The translations under genes were made by a program, and so were the position numbers. 64,000 nt of DNA, taken from assembly GCA_051892875.1 (NCBI GenBank), contig JBJFGR010000148.1, forward strand, positions 1 through 64,000, given 5' to 3'. The notes under the pieces were generated by a model, which had not been told where the DNA came from, made no database searches, and worked only from the letters and a program-made list of their open reading frames with translations. This document shows, one piece after another, positions 1-7,676 of the stretch. Position 1 is the stretch's first letter; every line of letters begins with the position of its first letter. This DNA is from JBJFGR01 sp051892875. Its GTDB lineage: Bacteria; Pseudomonadota; Gammaproteobacteria; Enterobacterales; Succinivibrionaceae.

Positions 1-58
1 TAGCCTAAAAATGCCAATTTTAGACCACAAGGGTATAAATTTCAAAAAGTTTAGGCTA
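1..58. repeat. 9-bp inverted repeat bracketing the divergent end of hsdR
   Basis: TAGCCTAAA at 1-9 and its exact reverse complement TTTAGGCTA at 50-58. The sequence between them is where the hsdR translation stops resembling the family. The repeat may continue beyond the window. Whether it is an element end or chance cannot be decided here. Confidence 0.4.
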
Positions 59-1125
59 TCTACAACAAATAGTACCTTTTCAATAAAAGGAAGCTTGGTT
101 GCAAGTCTTGCAGTTTTAAACGAAGTTAACGTTTTACCAGAACCTGTAGTGTGCCAAATGTATCCCCCACCAGCGATATCACCATACTTCTTGTAATTAT
201 GAGCTACCTCTATACGATTAAGAATTCTTTCAGTTGCAGTAATTTGGTAAGGACGCATTACCATAAGCATTTTTTCAGATGTAAACACGCAGTATTTAGT
301 TAAGATATTTAAAATTGTGTGTTTTGCTAAAAATGTTTTGGTGAAATCAATAAGATCAGGAATAACTCTATTATCAGCATCAGACCAGAAGGATGTAAAT
401 TCAAAACTATTACTTGTTTTGCCCTTTTTTATATTCCTGGATGAAAAGTCTTTGATTGCGTTATTTCTAGTACTATTTGAATAATATTTAGTATTTGTTC
501 CATTTGAAATTACGAAAATCTGTACAAATTCGAACAACCCACTACCAGCCCAGAATGAATCACGTTGATAACGTTCAATCTGGTTAAAGGCTTCACGAAT
601 AGCAACACCCCTACGTTTTAGCTCTACATGAACAATTGGAAAACCGTTAATCAATATTGTTACATCATAACGATTATCATAAGTCGCACCTTCGGCTTTA
701 CCAAGTACATACTGGTTTATTACTTGAAGGGTATTATTGTGGATATTTTTATGATCAAGCAGAGTTATATTTTTGGAGGTTGAGTCATCACGCTTAAGAA
801 CCTGAATATAATCTTCCTGAATCTTTGCAGTCTTTTCAGCAATATGTTCATTTGGATTTGCAATGGAAGTCTTAAAGAAACGTTCCCATTCAGTATCAGA
901 GAATTTGAATTTATTGAGTTCTTCCAAACGGACACGAAGATTGGCAATTAAATCAGCCTCAGAATGAATTGGGAGATAGGTATACCCCTGTTCGCAGAGC
1001 AAACAGATAAACTCCTTTTCTAAAGCAGCCTCAGACTCATAGCTGTCAGACCTCGCCTTAACAGGCTCATAGTTAGTAACAACAGTGTTTTCATTTGTTT
1101 CGGCTACTATATTAAAATAAGGCAT
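1..1125 (-). CDS. hsdR: Type I restriction enzyme R subunit, N-terminal part (cut by window edge, apparently disrupted)
   Basis: Motor/nuclease subunit that cleaves DNA after ATP-driven translocation. The ATG at 1125 follows a strong GGAGG Shine-Dalgarno, 21 bp after the half-hsdS. 375 codons are open to the edge. The N-terminal nuclease-type region is recognisable (a hydrophobic stretch followed by HVELKRRG near residue 187), and a helicase Walker A (HTTGSGKT) appears about 50 codons before the edge. After FVVD, where this family normally reads RKDLD, the last 19 codons (57-1) are unrelated to the family and lie within a 9-bp inverted repeat. The other frames of this segment do not restore RKDLD either. 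The gene may be interrupted, rearranged or misassembled here. Confidence 0.85.
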   Translation of the reverse strand, partial: MPYFNIVAETNENTVVTNYEPVKARSDSYESEAALEKEFICLLCEQGYTYLPIHSEADLIANLRVRLEELNKFKFSDTEWERFFKTSIANPNEHIAEKTAKIQEDYIQVLKRDDSTSKNITLLDHKNIHNNTLQVINQYVLGKAEGATYDNRYDVTILINGFPIVHVELKRRGVAIREAFNQIERYQRDSFWAGSGLFEFVQIFVISNGTNTKYYSNSTRNNAIKDFSSRNIKKGKTSNSFEFTSFWSDADNRVIPDLIDFTKTFLAKHTILNILTKYCVFTSEKMLMVMRPYQITATERILNRIEVAHNYKKYGDIAGGGYIWHTTGSGKTLTSFKTARLATKLPFIEKVLFVVDSLNFLKFIPLWSKIGIFRL

Positions 1126-1146
1126 ACCTACCTCCTTCTATTCTTT

Positions 1147-1752
1147 CTATTCTGCTTCCTTAAAACTTAACAGCTGGTCGCGATAATATTCATATTGCTT
1201 CTGACGAGCTTCAATTTCTGCCGGTAGTCCAGCTGACAAATCGTTACAGAGGGCATCAAAGCGATCCAAGATTGAAACAATACGCTCCTGGGATTCTATT
1301 GATGGCAAAGGTATTTGATACGGTTTCAATATACGTAAACTTAATCCACCTCTTGTCCCATCCCCGTTTGATATGGCTCTTAATTGTTCATACTTACTAT
1401 CTAAGTAATAAAATAGGTACTTATAATTCAACTCACTATGGCAAACCATAGAACACAATGACTGATTAGTACATAACTCTATTTCTGTTATTGCAACTTT
1501 TCCTCTCGTTTTTCCTTGACCAGCTAAGGCTATAACAACTGAGTGAATAGGAACAATTGTTGTACTAGCATTATCGTACCCAAGGCGAGTTATCATATTC
1601 TGCGTATTGGTGACATAACGCAGATTAACTTCCCCTGAATTCATCCAAGGTATCGTTCCTTTCTCCCAGTATTCCTTTTTACTTGTTGACGGCGTTGCAC
1701 CTGTTATCAAATCGCATACATCACCGAGGTTAACTTTTGCCCACCCAAACAC
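1147..1752 (-). CDS. Extra half HsdS: third target-recognition domain, out of frame with hsdS
   Basis: 201 codons from a GTG with no convincing ribosome site. It has one target-recognition domain (starting VNLGDVCDLITGATPSTSK) and a conserved HsdS spacer (SILDRFDALCNDLSAGLPAEIEARQKQYEYYRDQLL) nearly identical to the C-terminal spacer of the full hsdS upstream. The reading frame is open upstream through the tetranucleotide tract at 1781-1804, so one added or two lost repeat units would fuse it to hsdS as a third recognition domain. With the present six units it is separate. It may be silent or a weakly translated half subunit. The function of the family is known; the switching is inferred. Confidence 0.75.
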   Translation of the reverse strand: MFGWAKVNLGDVCDLITGATPSTSKKEYWEKGTIPWMNSGEVNLRYVTNTQNMITRLGYDNASTTIVPIHSVVIALAGQGKTRGKVAITEIELCTNQSLCSMVCHSELNYKYLFYYLDSKYEQLRAISNGDGTRGGLSLRILKPYQIPLPSIESQERIVSILDRFDALCNDLSAGLPAEIEARQKQYEYYRDQLLSFKEAE

Positions 1753-1775
1753 ATACTGCAGTAACTTAATCAGAT

Positions 1776-2984
1776 TCAGCTCTGTCTGTCTGTCTGTCTG
1801 TCTGTTAAGATGGTTTCGCTATTTTCAGCAAACGTCAACAATTGATCACGATAAAATTCATATTGCTTTTGTCTAGCCTCAATTTCAGCTGGCAAACCTA
1901 TATTTAAATCGTTACAAATCTTTTCGAAGTTATCTAAACAATTAACTATTCTCTGTTGCGTTGTTATATTAGGAATGCATAATTTCACATTATTGAGAAC
2001 TGCTTGTGTTAAACTTGGAACCCCACCAGCTGTATTAAAATTTTCAAGATGCTCCTTTTGAAGTAGATAAAATAAGTATTTAGGAACTACTTTTTCTTCA
2101 TTAACTTCTGTATAAAAAATAGTATCTACATTCCAAAAAGGTTGATCAACATAAAACAGGTTGTTCAATGAACCCTTTCTTGGAATTAAAACAGATGGCT
2201 TATCATATGCAAATTTATCAACATATGTCATTACGCCACCTGAACCATAAACAGGATAATTTCCTTCTCCTAGATGTTTGTAGTCTTTACCATTTCTTAT
2301 CACTGCAATATCAGCAAGTGTAGTATATTCTACAGTTTCTTTCTTTGCAGAAAGTAAAGTATCCCTATAATACTCATACTGCTTCTTTCTTGCTGTAAGC
2401 TCTGCTGTAAGCTCTGCTGTAAGCTCTGCTGTAAGCTCTGCTGTAAGCTCTGTGAAATTGTCCAGAATCCGGACAATTTCACGTTGTACCTCTAATGGAG
2501 GTACGGGCAGTATACATTTTTTCAATTTTTCAGAGCTTAAATTAGGTTGAGCACCAGTTCCGGAAGACATTTTTAGAATATTATCACTTTGGCTTAATAA
2601 CCAATGGTATAGATAATGATTCTCCAAAATATCAAGGTTAGGTATAAATTTTCCTACACGCTGGTTTAAATAAAACTTTATACCCGTTTTATTCATACCA
2701 ATTTTTCCTGTAGTAGCTCCTGACATGGCTACCACAATATCCTCATCATCAACAATATACGATTTCAAATCAACATCATAATCATGGCTATTAAAGTACA
2801 CTATATCTTTATTGCTTACATATCCATTAGAAATATTAGTTATACGTATAATTGGTTCTCCTTGATCTTGAAATAACTCACTTTTAAAAGAAAAACCATT
2901 CTTAAATTGGCAAACAGCACCTAGTTCTTTAAAATCAACTCCGTTAGGACAAAGTTCTTTTAGCAATTCATCTAACTTACTCAT
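1776..2984 (-). CDS. hsdS: Type I restriction-modification specificity subunit
   Basis: Determines the DNA sequence recognised by the HsdM/HsdR complex. The ATG at 2984 follows GAGGAGG at 9 bp; an in-frame TTG at 2993 is less likely. Order: first target-recognition domain (about residues 20-170), conserved spacer with five ELTA units (about 180-200) and RKKQYEYYRD, second recognition domain (about 215-350), second spacer ending ARQKQYEFYRDQLL. It ends in a low-complexity TDRQTDRQS tail encoded by a tetranucleotide repeat, then TGA. It overlaps the DUF1016 gene by 8 bp, so translation is probably coupled. Length (402 aa) is normal for a two-domain HsdS. Both repeat tracts are of the type known to alter specificity in other HsdS proteins. 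Confidence 0.92.
   Translation of the reverse strand: MSKLDELLKELCPNGVDFKELGAVCQFKNGFSFKSELFQDQGEPIIRITNISNGYVSNKDIVYFNSHDYDVDLKSYIVDDEDIVVAMSGATTGKIGMNKTGIKFYLNQRVGKFIPNLDILENHYLYHWLLSQSDNILKMSSGTGAQPNLSSEKLKKCILPVPPLEVQREIVRILDNFTELTAELTAELTAELTAELTARKKQYEYYRDTLLSAKKETVEYTTLADIAVIRNGKDYKHLGEGNYPVYGSGGVMTYVDKFAYDKPSVLIPRKGSLNNLFYVDQPFWNVDTIFYTEVNEEKVVPKYLFYLLQKEHLENFNTAGGVPSLTQAVLNNVKLCIPNITTQQRIVNCLDNFEKICNDLNIGLPAEIEARQKQYEFYRDQLLTFAENSETILTDRQTDRQS
1781..1804 (-). repeat. Tetranucleotide repeat (CAGA)6 at the 3' end of hsdS
   Basis: Six perfect TCTG units on the plus strand. With six units hsdS stops at TGA 1776-1778. Seven or four units put the ribosome in the frame of the downstream half-HsdS, giving one three-domain protein. 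Five units lead to TAA at 1766-1768. This is the classic layout of a slipped-strand phase-variable tract. Confidence 0.9.
2391..2450 (-). repeat. Five 12-bp repeats encoding ELTA in hsdS
   Basis: Five perfect tandem copies of a 12-bp unit in the central spacer of HsdS. In EcoR124I-type systems a change from two to three such TAEL units lengthens the gap in the recognition site by 1 bp. Five units are more than in those examples. Confidence 0.92.
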
Positions 2985-4047
2985 ACTCAACAACCTCCTC
3001 TTGATTTTTTAGTTCAGGATGTTGCATATAAAAAATTTCTTTTTGTCTTTCGATCTCTAATTTTAATTGTTCTTTACTTGGAATATACGTAAGGTATTTT
3101 GACATAAATAACCTATCATTATCATGAAGAACCGAATAACGAGCTATATCCTCATCAGTTTCAGAGCATAACAAAATTCCTAATGTTGGATTATCACCTT
3201 GTTTACATTTCAAATCATCATACATACGAACATACATATCAATTTGACCAACATCCTGGTGAGTTATTTTTCCCATTTTTAAATCAATTAACACGTAACA
3301 CTTCAATTCAATGTTATAAAAAACCAAGTCGATAAAATAATCTTCTGTTTCAGTAACAATATGTTGTTGCCTTGCGACAAAAGCAAACCCATTCCCCATC
3401 TCCATAAGGAAATCTCTAATATGAGTAAGAATTGCAGATTCTAAATCGCTCTCTAAATATGTATTTTCATTTTTAAAACCTAAAAATTCGGCAATAAGCG
3501 GACTTTTAAGTAACTCAAATTTATTTTTTTGATTATCTGAATTTTTTTCAACCATTTCAGCAATTACAGTTTCTTTTTTAGGAGATTGTAAAAGTCTATT
3601 GTAATATTGTGTGCTAATGTTTCTATCCAAGGTTCTTGAACTCCAACCTTCTTTTGATGCTTCATTCAAATACCATAATCTAGAATCTTCATCGGAAATT
3701 CGTAAGAGAGTTCTAAAATGAGTCCAATTTAAATTGTGAACGCACGCGTTCACAATCTTATCATCGGAAAATGCCAAGTAAAATTTTCTAAAATATTGCA
3801 AATTCCTTTTTGAATAGCTTTTGCCAAAATCTTTCATTAATTCATTTGATAAAACATCAATTAATGCAGTACCGTATTCTGCTCTTTTGTTGCCTTTTTG
3901 CTCTTGTTCTACAATGCGTTTACCAATGTTCCAATAAGTCATAACAATCGTCTTGTTAGTTACTTTGTAGGCATAATTTCTTCCAGAATTTATAATGTTT
4001 TTTATATCTGATATAACATCATCAAATTCAATAATTTCTACTGCCAT
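2977..4047 (-). CDS. DUF1016/YhcG-family PD-(D/E)XK nuclease-fold protein
   Basis: 356 aa. The N-terminal helical domain (about 1-170, with YWNIGKRIVEQEQ and RNLQYFRKFY) is typical of DUF1016_N. The C-terminal half has the nuclease-fold pattern: E204 in a helix, ID at 239-240, LIDLK at 253-257, then a helix with QIDMYVRMYDD. It lies between hsdM (3 bp spacing) and hsdS (8 bp overlap), so it is co-expressed with the modification genes. YhcG-type genes are often found inside type I RM operons; their exact role is unsettled. Nuclease activity is inferred from the fold only. Confidence 0.85.
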   Translation of the reverse strand: MAVEIIEFDDVISDIKNIINSGRNYAYKVTNKTIVMTYWNIGKRIVEQEQKGNKRAEYGTALIDVLSNELMKDFGKSYSKRNLQYFRKFYLAFSDDKIVNACVHNLNWTHFRTLLRISDEDSRLWYLNEASKEGWSSRTLDRNISTQYYNRLLQSPKKETVIAEMVEKNSDNQKNKFELLKSPLIAEFLGFKNENTYLESDLESAILTHIRDFLMEMGNGFAFVARQQHIVTETEDYFIDLVFYNIELKCYVLIDLKMGKITHQDVGQIDMYVRMYDDLKCKQGDNPTLGILLCSETDEDIARYSVLHDNDRLFMSKYLTYIPSKEQLKLEIERQKEIFYMQHPELKNQEEVVEYE

Positions 4048-4050
4048 TCT

Positions 4051-5658
4051 TTATACCTCAATCTCAGCAATAATCTTATCGATTTCAGTACGCAACACTT
4101 GTTCACGAGCAACAATATCTTTAATTTCAGCGTTTAATTTAACAATATCGATTTTTTCTCGTAAGTCTTCTTGTTCCACGTAAGTGCTAACTGATAAATT
4201 ATAATTTTGTTCTTTTACTTCATCATAATCAACCAAGCGACTTGTAAATTCTACATTTTGACGTTCTGAAAATATTTCAACAATTTTATCTATATGTTCT
4301 TGTAGTAGTTTGTTATTGTTAGTTACCTTAACACACAGATTAGTAGCATCAATAAATAGTACCTTATTATTGTTTTTACTTTTTTTCAAAACCATTATAC
4401 TAGTAGCTATCGTTGTACCAAAAAACAGATTGCTAGGAAGTTGAATAATGCAATCGACATAGTTATTATCTACTAAGTATTTTCTAATTTTTTGCTCTGC
4501 ACCACCTCTGTACATTATTCCTGGAAAACATACAATTGCAGCTGTTCCATTTGAGGCTAACCATGAAAGCGAATGCATTATAAAAGCCATATCTGCTTTG
4601 GATTTTGGTGCTAATACACCAGCGGGAGAAAAACGAGGATCGTTTATAAGAGTTGCATCTTCATCTCCAACCCACTTAATCGAATATGGCGGATTAGAAA
4701 CAATCAGCTCAAAAGGTTCATCATCCCAATGTTGTGGATGTATAAGAGTATCTTCACACGCTATATTAAATTTATCAAAACCTATATCATGCAGAAACAT
4801 ATTAATGCGACAAAGGTTATATGTTGTAATGTTTATTTCCTGACCGTAGAAACCATTTAAAACAGAATCTCTTCCCAAAATTTTCTCAACTTTAAGAAGA
4901 AGCGAACCACTGCCACATGCAGGGTCATAGACCTTATTTATTTTTGTTTTACCGACAGTTCCTAATTTTGTGAGAAGAATAGATACATCTGCAGGGGTGA
5001 AAAATTCTCCACCAGACTTACCTGCATTCGATGCATACATGGTCATTAAATACTCATAAGCATCGCCAAAAGCATCTATTTCATGATCTTTAACTGAACC
5101 AAGGTTCATAGAAGCAACGCCTTCTAGTAGTTTTACTAGTCTTTCATTTCTCTTAGCAACTGTTCCACCAAGTTTGTTGCTGTTTACATCGATATCATCA
5201 AAAAGACCTTGGAAGTCACTCTCAGCTTCGCTACCTTTTGCAGATTCTTCAATGTGGTTAAAAACCATTTCAAGAAACTCATTCAAATTATCCTTTAAAT
5301 TCTTCTCTTGTCCTTCGCTATCTATAAATATAGATTTACTGTCGTTGCATTTTTTAAGAACATTACAAAAAAGTTCACTTGGTGGTATAAAAAATCCTTT
5401 TTCTTGAACAAGGTCTGCTCGAGCTTGTAGTGAATCATCATCAGACATATCGGCATAATCAAAACTTAGATTACCAGCCTTCCATTCACCTTTGTTAATA
5501 TAGGCGCAAAGGTTTTCTGAAATATAACGATAGAACATTGTACCAAGAACGTAATTCTTAAAATCCCATCCATCAACCGCGCCTCTTAAATCATCTGCTA
5601 TTGCCCATATTGCACGATGAAGTTCATCTCTTTCTTGTTCTTTCTTTTTATCTATCAT
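4051..5658 (-). CDS. hsdM: Type I restriction-modification DNA methyltransferase subunit
   Basis: N6-adenine methyltransferase that works as HsdM2S or within the R2M2S complex. 535 aa, normal for the family. N-terminal HsdM helical domain (about 10-150), SAM-binding motif I DPACGSG at 245-251 and catalytic NPPY at 322-325. The C-terminal helices (SERQNVEFTSRLVDYDEVKEQNYNLS) bind HsdS. It is the first gene of the minus-strand operon hsdM-DUF1016-hsdS-half hsdS-hsdR. An AGGA lies ahead of the ATG. Confidence 0.95.
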   Translation of the reverse strand: MIDKKKEQERDELHRAIWAIADDLRGAVDGWDFKNYVLGTMFYRYISENLCAYINKGEWKAGNLSFDYADMSDDDSLQARADLVQEKGFFIPPSELFCNVLKKCNDSKSIFIDSEGQEKNLKDNLNEFLEMVFNHIEESAKGSEAESDFQGLFDDIDVNSNKLGGTVAKRNERLVKLLEGVASMNLGSVKDHEIDAFGDAYEYLMTMYASNAGKSGGEFFTPADVSILLTKLGTVGKTKINKVYDPACGSGSLLLKVEKILGRDSVLNGFYGQEINITTYNLCRINMFLHDIGFDKFNIACEDTLIHPQHWDDEPFELIVSNPPYSIKWVGDEDATLINDPRFSPAGVLAPKSKADMAFIMHSLSWLASNGTAAIVCFPGIMYRGGAEQKIRKYLVDNNYVDCIIQLPSNLFFGTTIATSIMVLKKSKNNNKVLFIDATNLCVKVTNNNKLLQEHIDKIVEIFSERQNVEFTSRLVDYDEVKEQNYNLSVSTYVEQEDLREKIDIVKLNAEIKDIVAREQVLRTEIDKIIAEIEV

Positions 5659-6118
5659 TTAAATATTCCTATAACTTATAGTCATGAAATCGTTCTTGTA
5701 ATAATTAGTTGCACAGGATTTGTTCAGTTTGTAACTAAGTGAATCAAAATAATGTCGTGATATAACTAAATTTGCTATTTATAAAAATTACAAACTTCAT
5801 GTGTAATAATCTAATATATCGCATAATAAAGATTTCTAATAATTTTTTCATTAAAAGTTTATTACACATCAACTTTTTATATCTATATTCACTATTTTGA
5901 GTTATCTAGGAATATTACACTAGATTTACTCATAATTTGCATTTTGACAGCAAAATACTATTCACAACCTCTTAAAAATAACAAAAGTTAACACTCAACC
6001 TTACTGTGTTTCTAATGCTAGATATGTTCTCACATACACTAAAGATTTTTTAGTTCATTAATTTTAGGAAAGTGTAAGTTTTACCAAACCTTTTATTTCA
6101 AGGGCTTTTAGCAACGTT
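5659..6118. other. 460-bp AT-rich intergenic region upstream of the hsd operon
   Basis: Lies between the start of hsdM and the end of rlmD. Very AT-rich, with no ORF of note, no tRNA and no clear strong hairpin. It must contain the hsd promoter; the sequence upstream of hsdM offers a TATAAG/TTACAA-like pair with poor spacing, so I do not assign it. Confidence 0.5.
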
Positions 6119-7471
6119 TTACTTGTTTCTTGATAGCAAAACTACGGTCTCAACATGTCTAGAATGAGGAAACATATCCACTAACACCATTTTTTTTACA
6201 TTATAATGATACTTTTTAGCAAATATAATGTCACGATGCTGTGTCTCAGGATTACAAGAAATATATACAATATTTTTTATATCATGTTTATGTAAAACTT
6301 CAAAAATGGAAGATTCACACCCTTTCCGAGCAGGATCTAGTATAGCTGCTGAAAACTTGATTTTGTTATTTCCTACTAAATCAGGTAAAACATCTTCAAC
6401 TAAACCACAATAGAATTCCGCATTAAATATATTATTTATTTTCGCATTGTGTTTTGCATTCTCAACTGCTTCTTTAACACACTCTATCCCAACAACTTTT
6501 TTTACATGTTTTGCAATACTTAATGATATAGAACCTACACCACAGTATAAATCTAAAACATTATCATTAATATCACATTTTAAAAACTCTATTGCTTTGG
6601 AATAAAGTATTTCTGTTTGCTCTATATTTATTTGAAAAAATGAAAAAATATCTACAAAAAAACTATTTCCCAATAAATTTAGTTTTATATAAGCATCTTT
6701 AACACTTTCAGCATCACTATTAAAGACCTCAGTACCAACTACCCTATTACCTTTTTGATTATTTACATTTATATATAAATTTACATCTTGTTCACATAAA
6801 TCTTTTGAAAAAATTTTAAATTCTCTAAATATTGCATCATCAAATTTCTGTAAAATTAAGAAACATATCTTTTTAGATAAATCTGTACCTCTAAAAAAAA
6901 CAGATCTAATATTTTTAGCCAAACTCTGACAATTTTTATTATTCTTAAAATATTCCTCAATTTTATTTCTAAGATTATTAATCCAAAATGGTTCTAATAC
7001 ACATTCACTTATTTTTACAATATTATGAGTACCTCTAGAATATAAACCAATATCTAAAGCCCCATTCTTTTCATTATATAAACAAGAATATATGGCTTTA
7101 TTTCTATATCTAAAGGGATCTGTCATGCCAATTATTTCAATTAAATTAACATCACAAATAACATCTGAAAATAGCTTTTTTATCTCATTACATTTATAAG
7201 ATAACTCCGCTTGATATGATAAAGAAGTAAAAACACACGCACCACATTCGTTTTTACAAAATGATTCCTGACGATTCTTATGAGGAATTAAAATTTCTTC
7301 AATTTTTCCTTGTGCATATTTTTCTTTTTCTCCATATAATGAAACTTTTAAAAGCTCACCAATATATGCATTTTTTACAAAAATTTTTTTTGAATTATAA
7401 AAACCTACACCATCCCCATCTTTATCTAGAGATTCTATAGTTAATTCGATAAGATTTTGATTTAAGGACAT
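6119..7471 (-). CDS. rlmD: 23S rRNA (uracil-5-)-methyltransferase, RlmD/RumA type
   Basis: Methylates C5 of a uridine in 23S rRNA using SAM (U1939 in E. coli RlmD). 450 aa against 433 in E. coli. N-terminal TRAM domain (about 5-60), iron-sulfur cluster cysteines CKNECGAC near 72-79 plus a later Cys (CVLEPF), SAM motif DLYCGVGSISLS, and catalytic cysteine in YISCNPETQHRDI near the C-terminus. It sits downstream of the tRNA-Ile2 gene on the same strand. RlmC or RlmCD specificity cannot be excluded from sequence alone. Confidence 0.85.
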   Translation of the reverse strand: MSLNQNLIELTIESLDKDGDGVGFYNSKKIFVKNAYIGELLKVSLYGEKEKYAQGKIEEILIPHKNRQESFCKNECGACVFTSLSYQAELSYKCNEIKKLFSDVICDVNLIEIIGMTDPFRYRNKAIYSCLYNEKNGALDIGLYSRGTHNIVKISECVLEPFWINNLRNKIEEYFKNNKNCQSLAKNIRSVFFRGTDLSKKICFLILQKFDDAIFREFKIFSKDLCEQDVNLYINVNNQKGNRVVGTEVFNSDAESVKDAYIKLNLLGNSFFVDIFSFFQINIEQTEILYSKAIEFLKCDINDNVLDLYCGVGSISLSIAKHVKKVVGIECVKEAVENAKHNAKINNIFNAEFYCGLVEDVLPDLVGNNKIKFSAAILDPARKGCESSIFEVLHKHDIKNIVYISCNPETQHRDIIFAKKYHYNVKKMVLVDMFPHSRHVETVVLLSRNK

Positions 7472-7493
7472 TTTGAAATTTTATTTTTTTGAA

Positions 7494-7570
7494 TGGTGGC
7501 CCATCCCTGACTTGAACAGGGGACCAAACGATTATGAGTCGTCTGCTCTGACCGACTGAGCTAATGGGCC
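7494..7570 (-). tRNA. ileX: tRNA-Ile2 (anticodon CAT, lysidine-modified)
   Basis: 77-nt cloverleaf with encoded CCA: acceptor GGCCCAT pairs with ATGGGCC, D-arm GCTC/GAGC, anticodon loop CTCATAA. The anticodon is CAT, but the body matches tRNA-Ile2 (AUA decoder) much better than elongator Met: GGCCC acceptor, TTAGCTCAGT, CGACTCATAATCG and TTGGTC. The wobble C would then be converted to lysidine by TilS. Confidence 0.88.
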
Positions 7571-7590
7571 ATTCGTTTTAAGATGTGCGT

Positions 7591-7619
7591 ATTATACAGA
7601 TTTGTTTTTCGTTTGTCTA
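7591..7619 (-). promoter_or_regulatory. Sigma-70 promoter of tRNA-Ile2
   Basis: On the minus strand, TAGACA (7619-7614), a 17-bp spacer and a perfect TATAAT (7596-7591), about 20 bp upstream of the tRNA 5' end. Confidence 0.7.
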
Positions 7620-7620
7620 C

Positions 7621-7657
7621 AAAAAAAACTATTTATTTTAAAAATAAATAGTTTTTT
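7621..7657 (-). terminator. Rho-independent terminator of rpoD
   Basis: Long AT-rich stem (AAAACTATTTATTTT with its complement) followed on the minus strand by a run of T, 20 bp after the rpoD stop codon. Confidence 0.65.
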
Positions 7658-7676
7658 GTATTTTATTATTAAAATC

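Noticed and set aside
11..196. Small plus-strand ORF at the window start
   Set aside because: It lies antisense to hsdR and shows no start signal or family resemblance.
2391..2450. Short repeat array resembling CRISPR
   Set aside because: Units are 12 bp, perfectly tandem without spacers, and in frame inside hsdS. No cas genes in the window.
7494..7570. Elongator tRNA-Met, from the CAT anticodon
   Set aside because: Acceptor and anticodon-stem sequence match tRNA-Ile2, which has the same encoded anticodon before lysidine modification.
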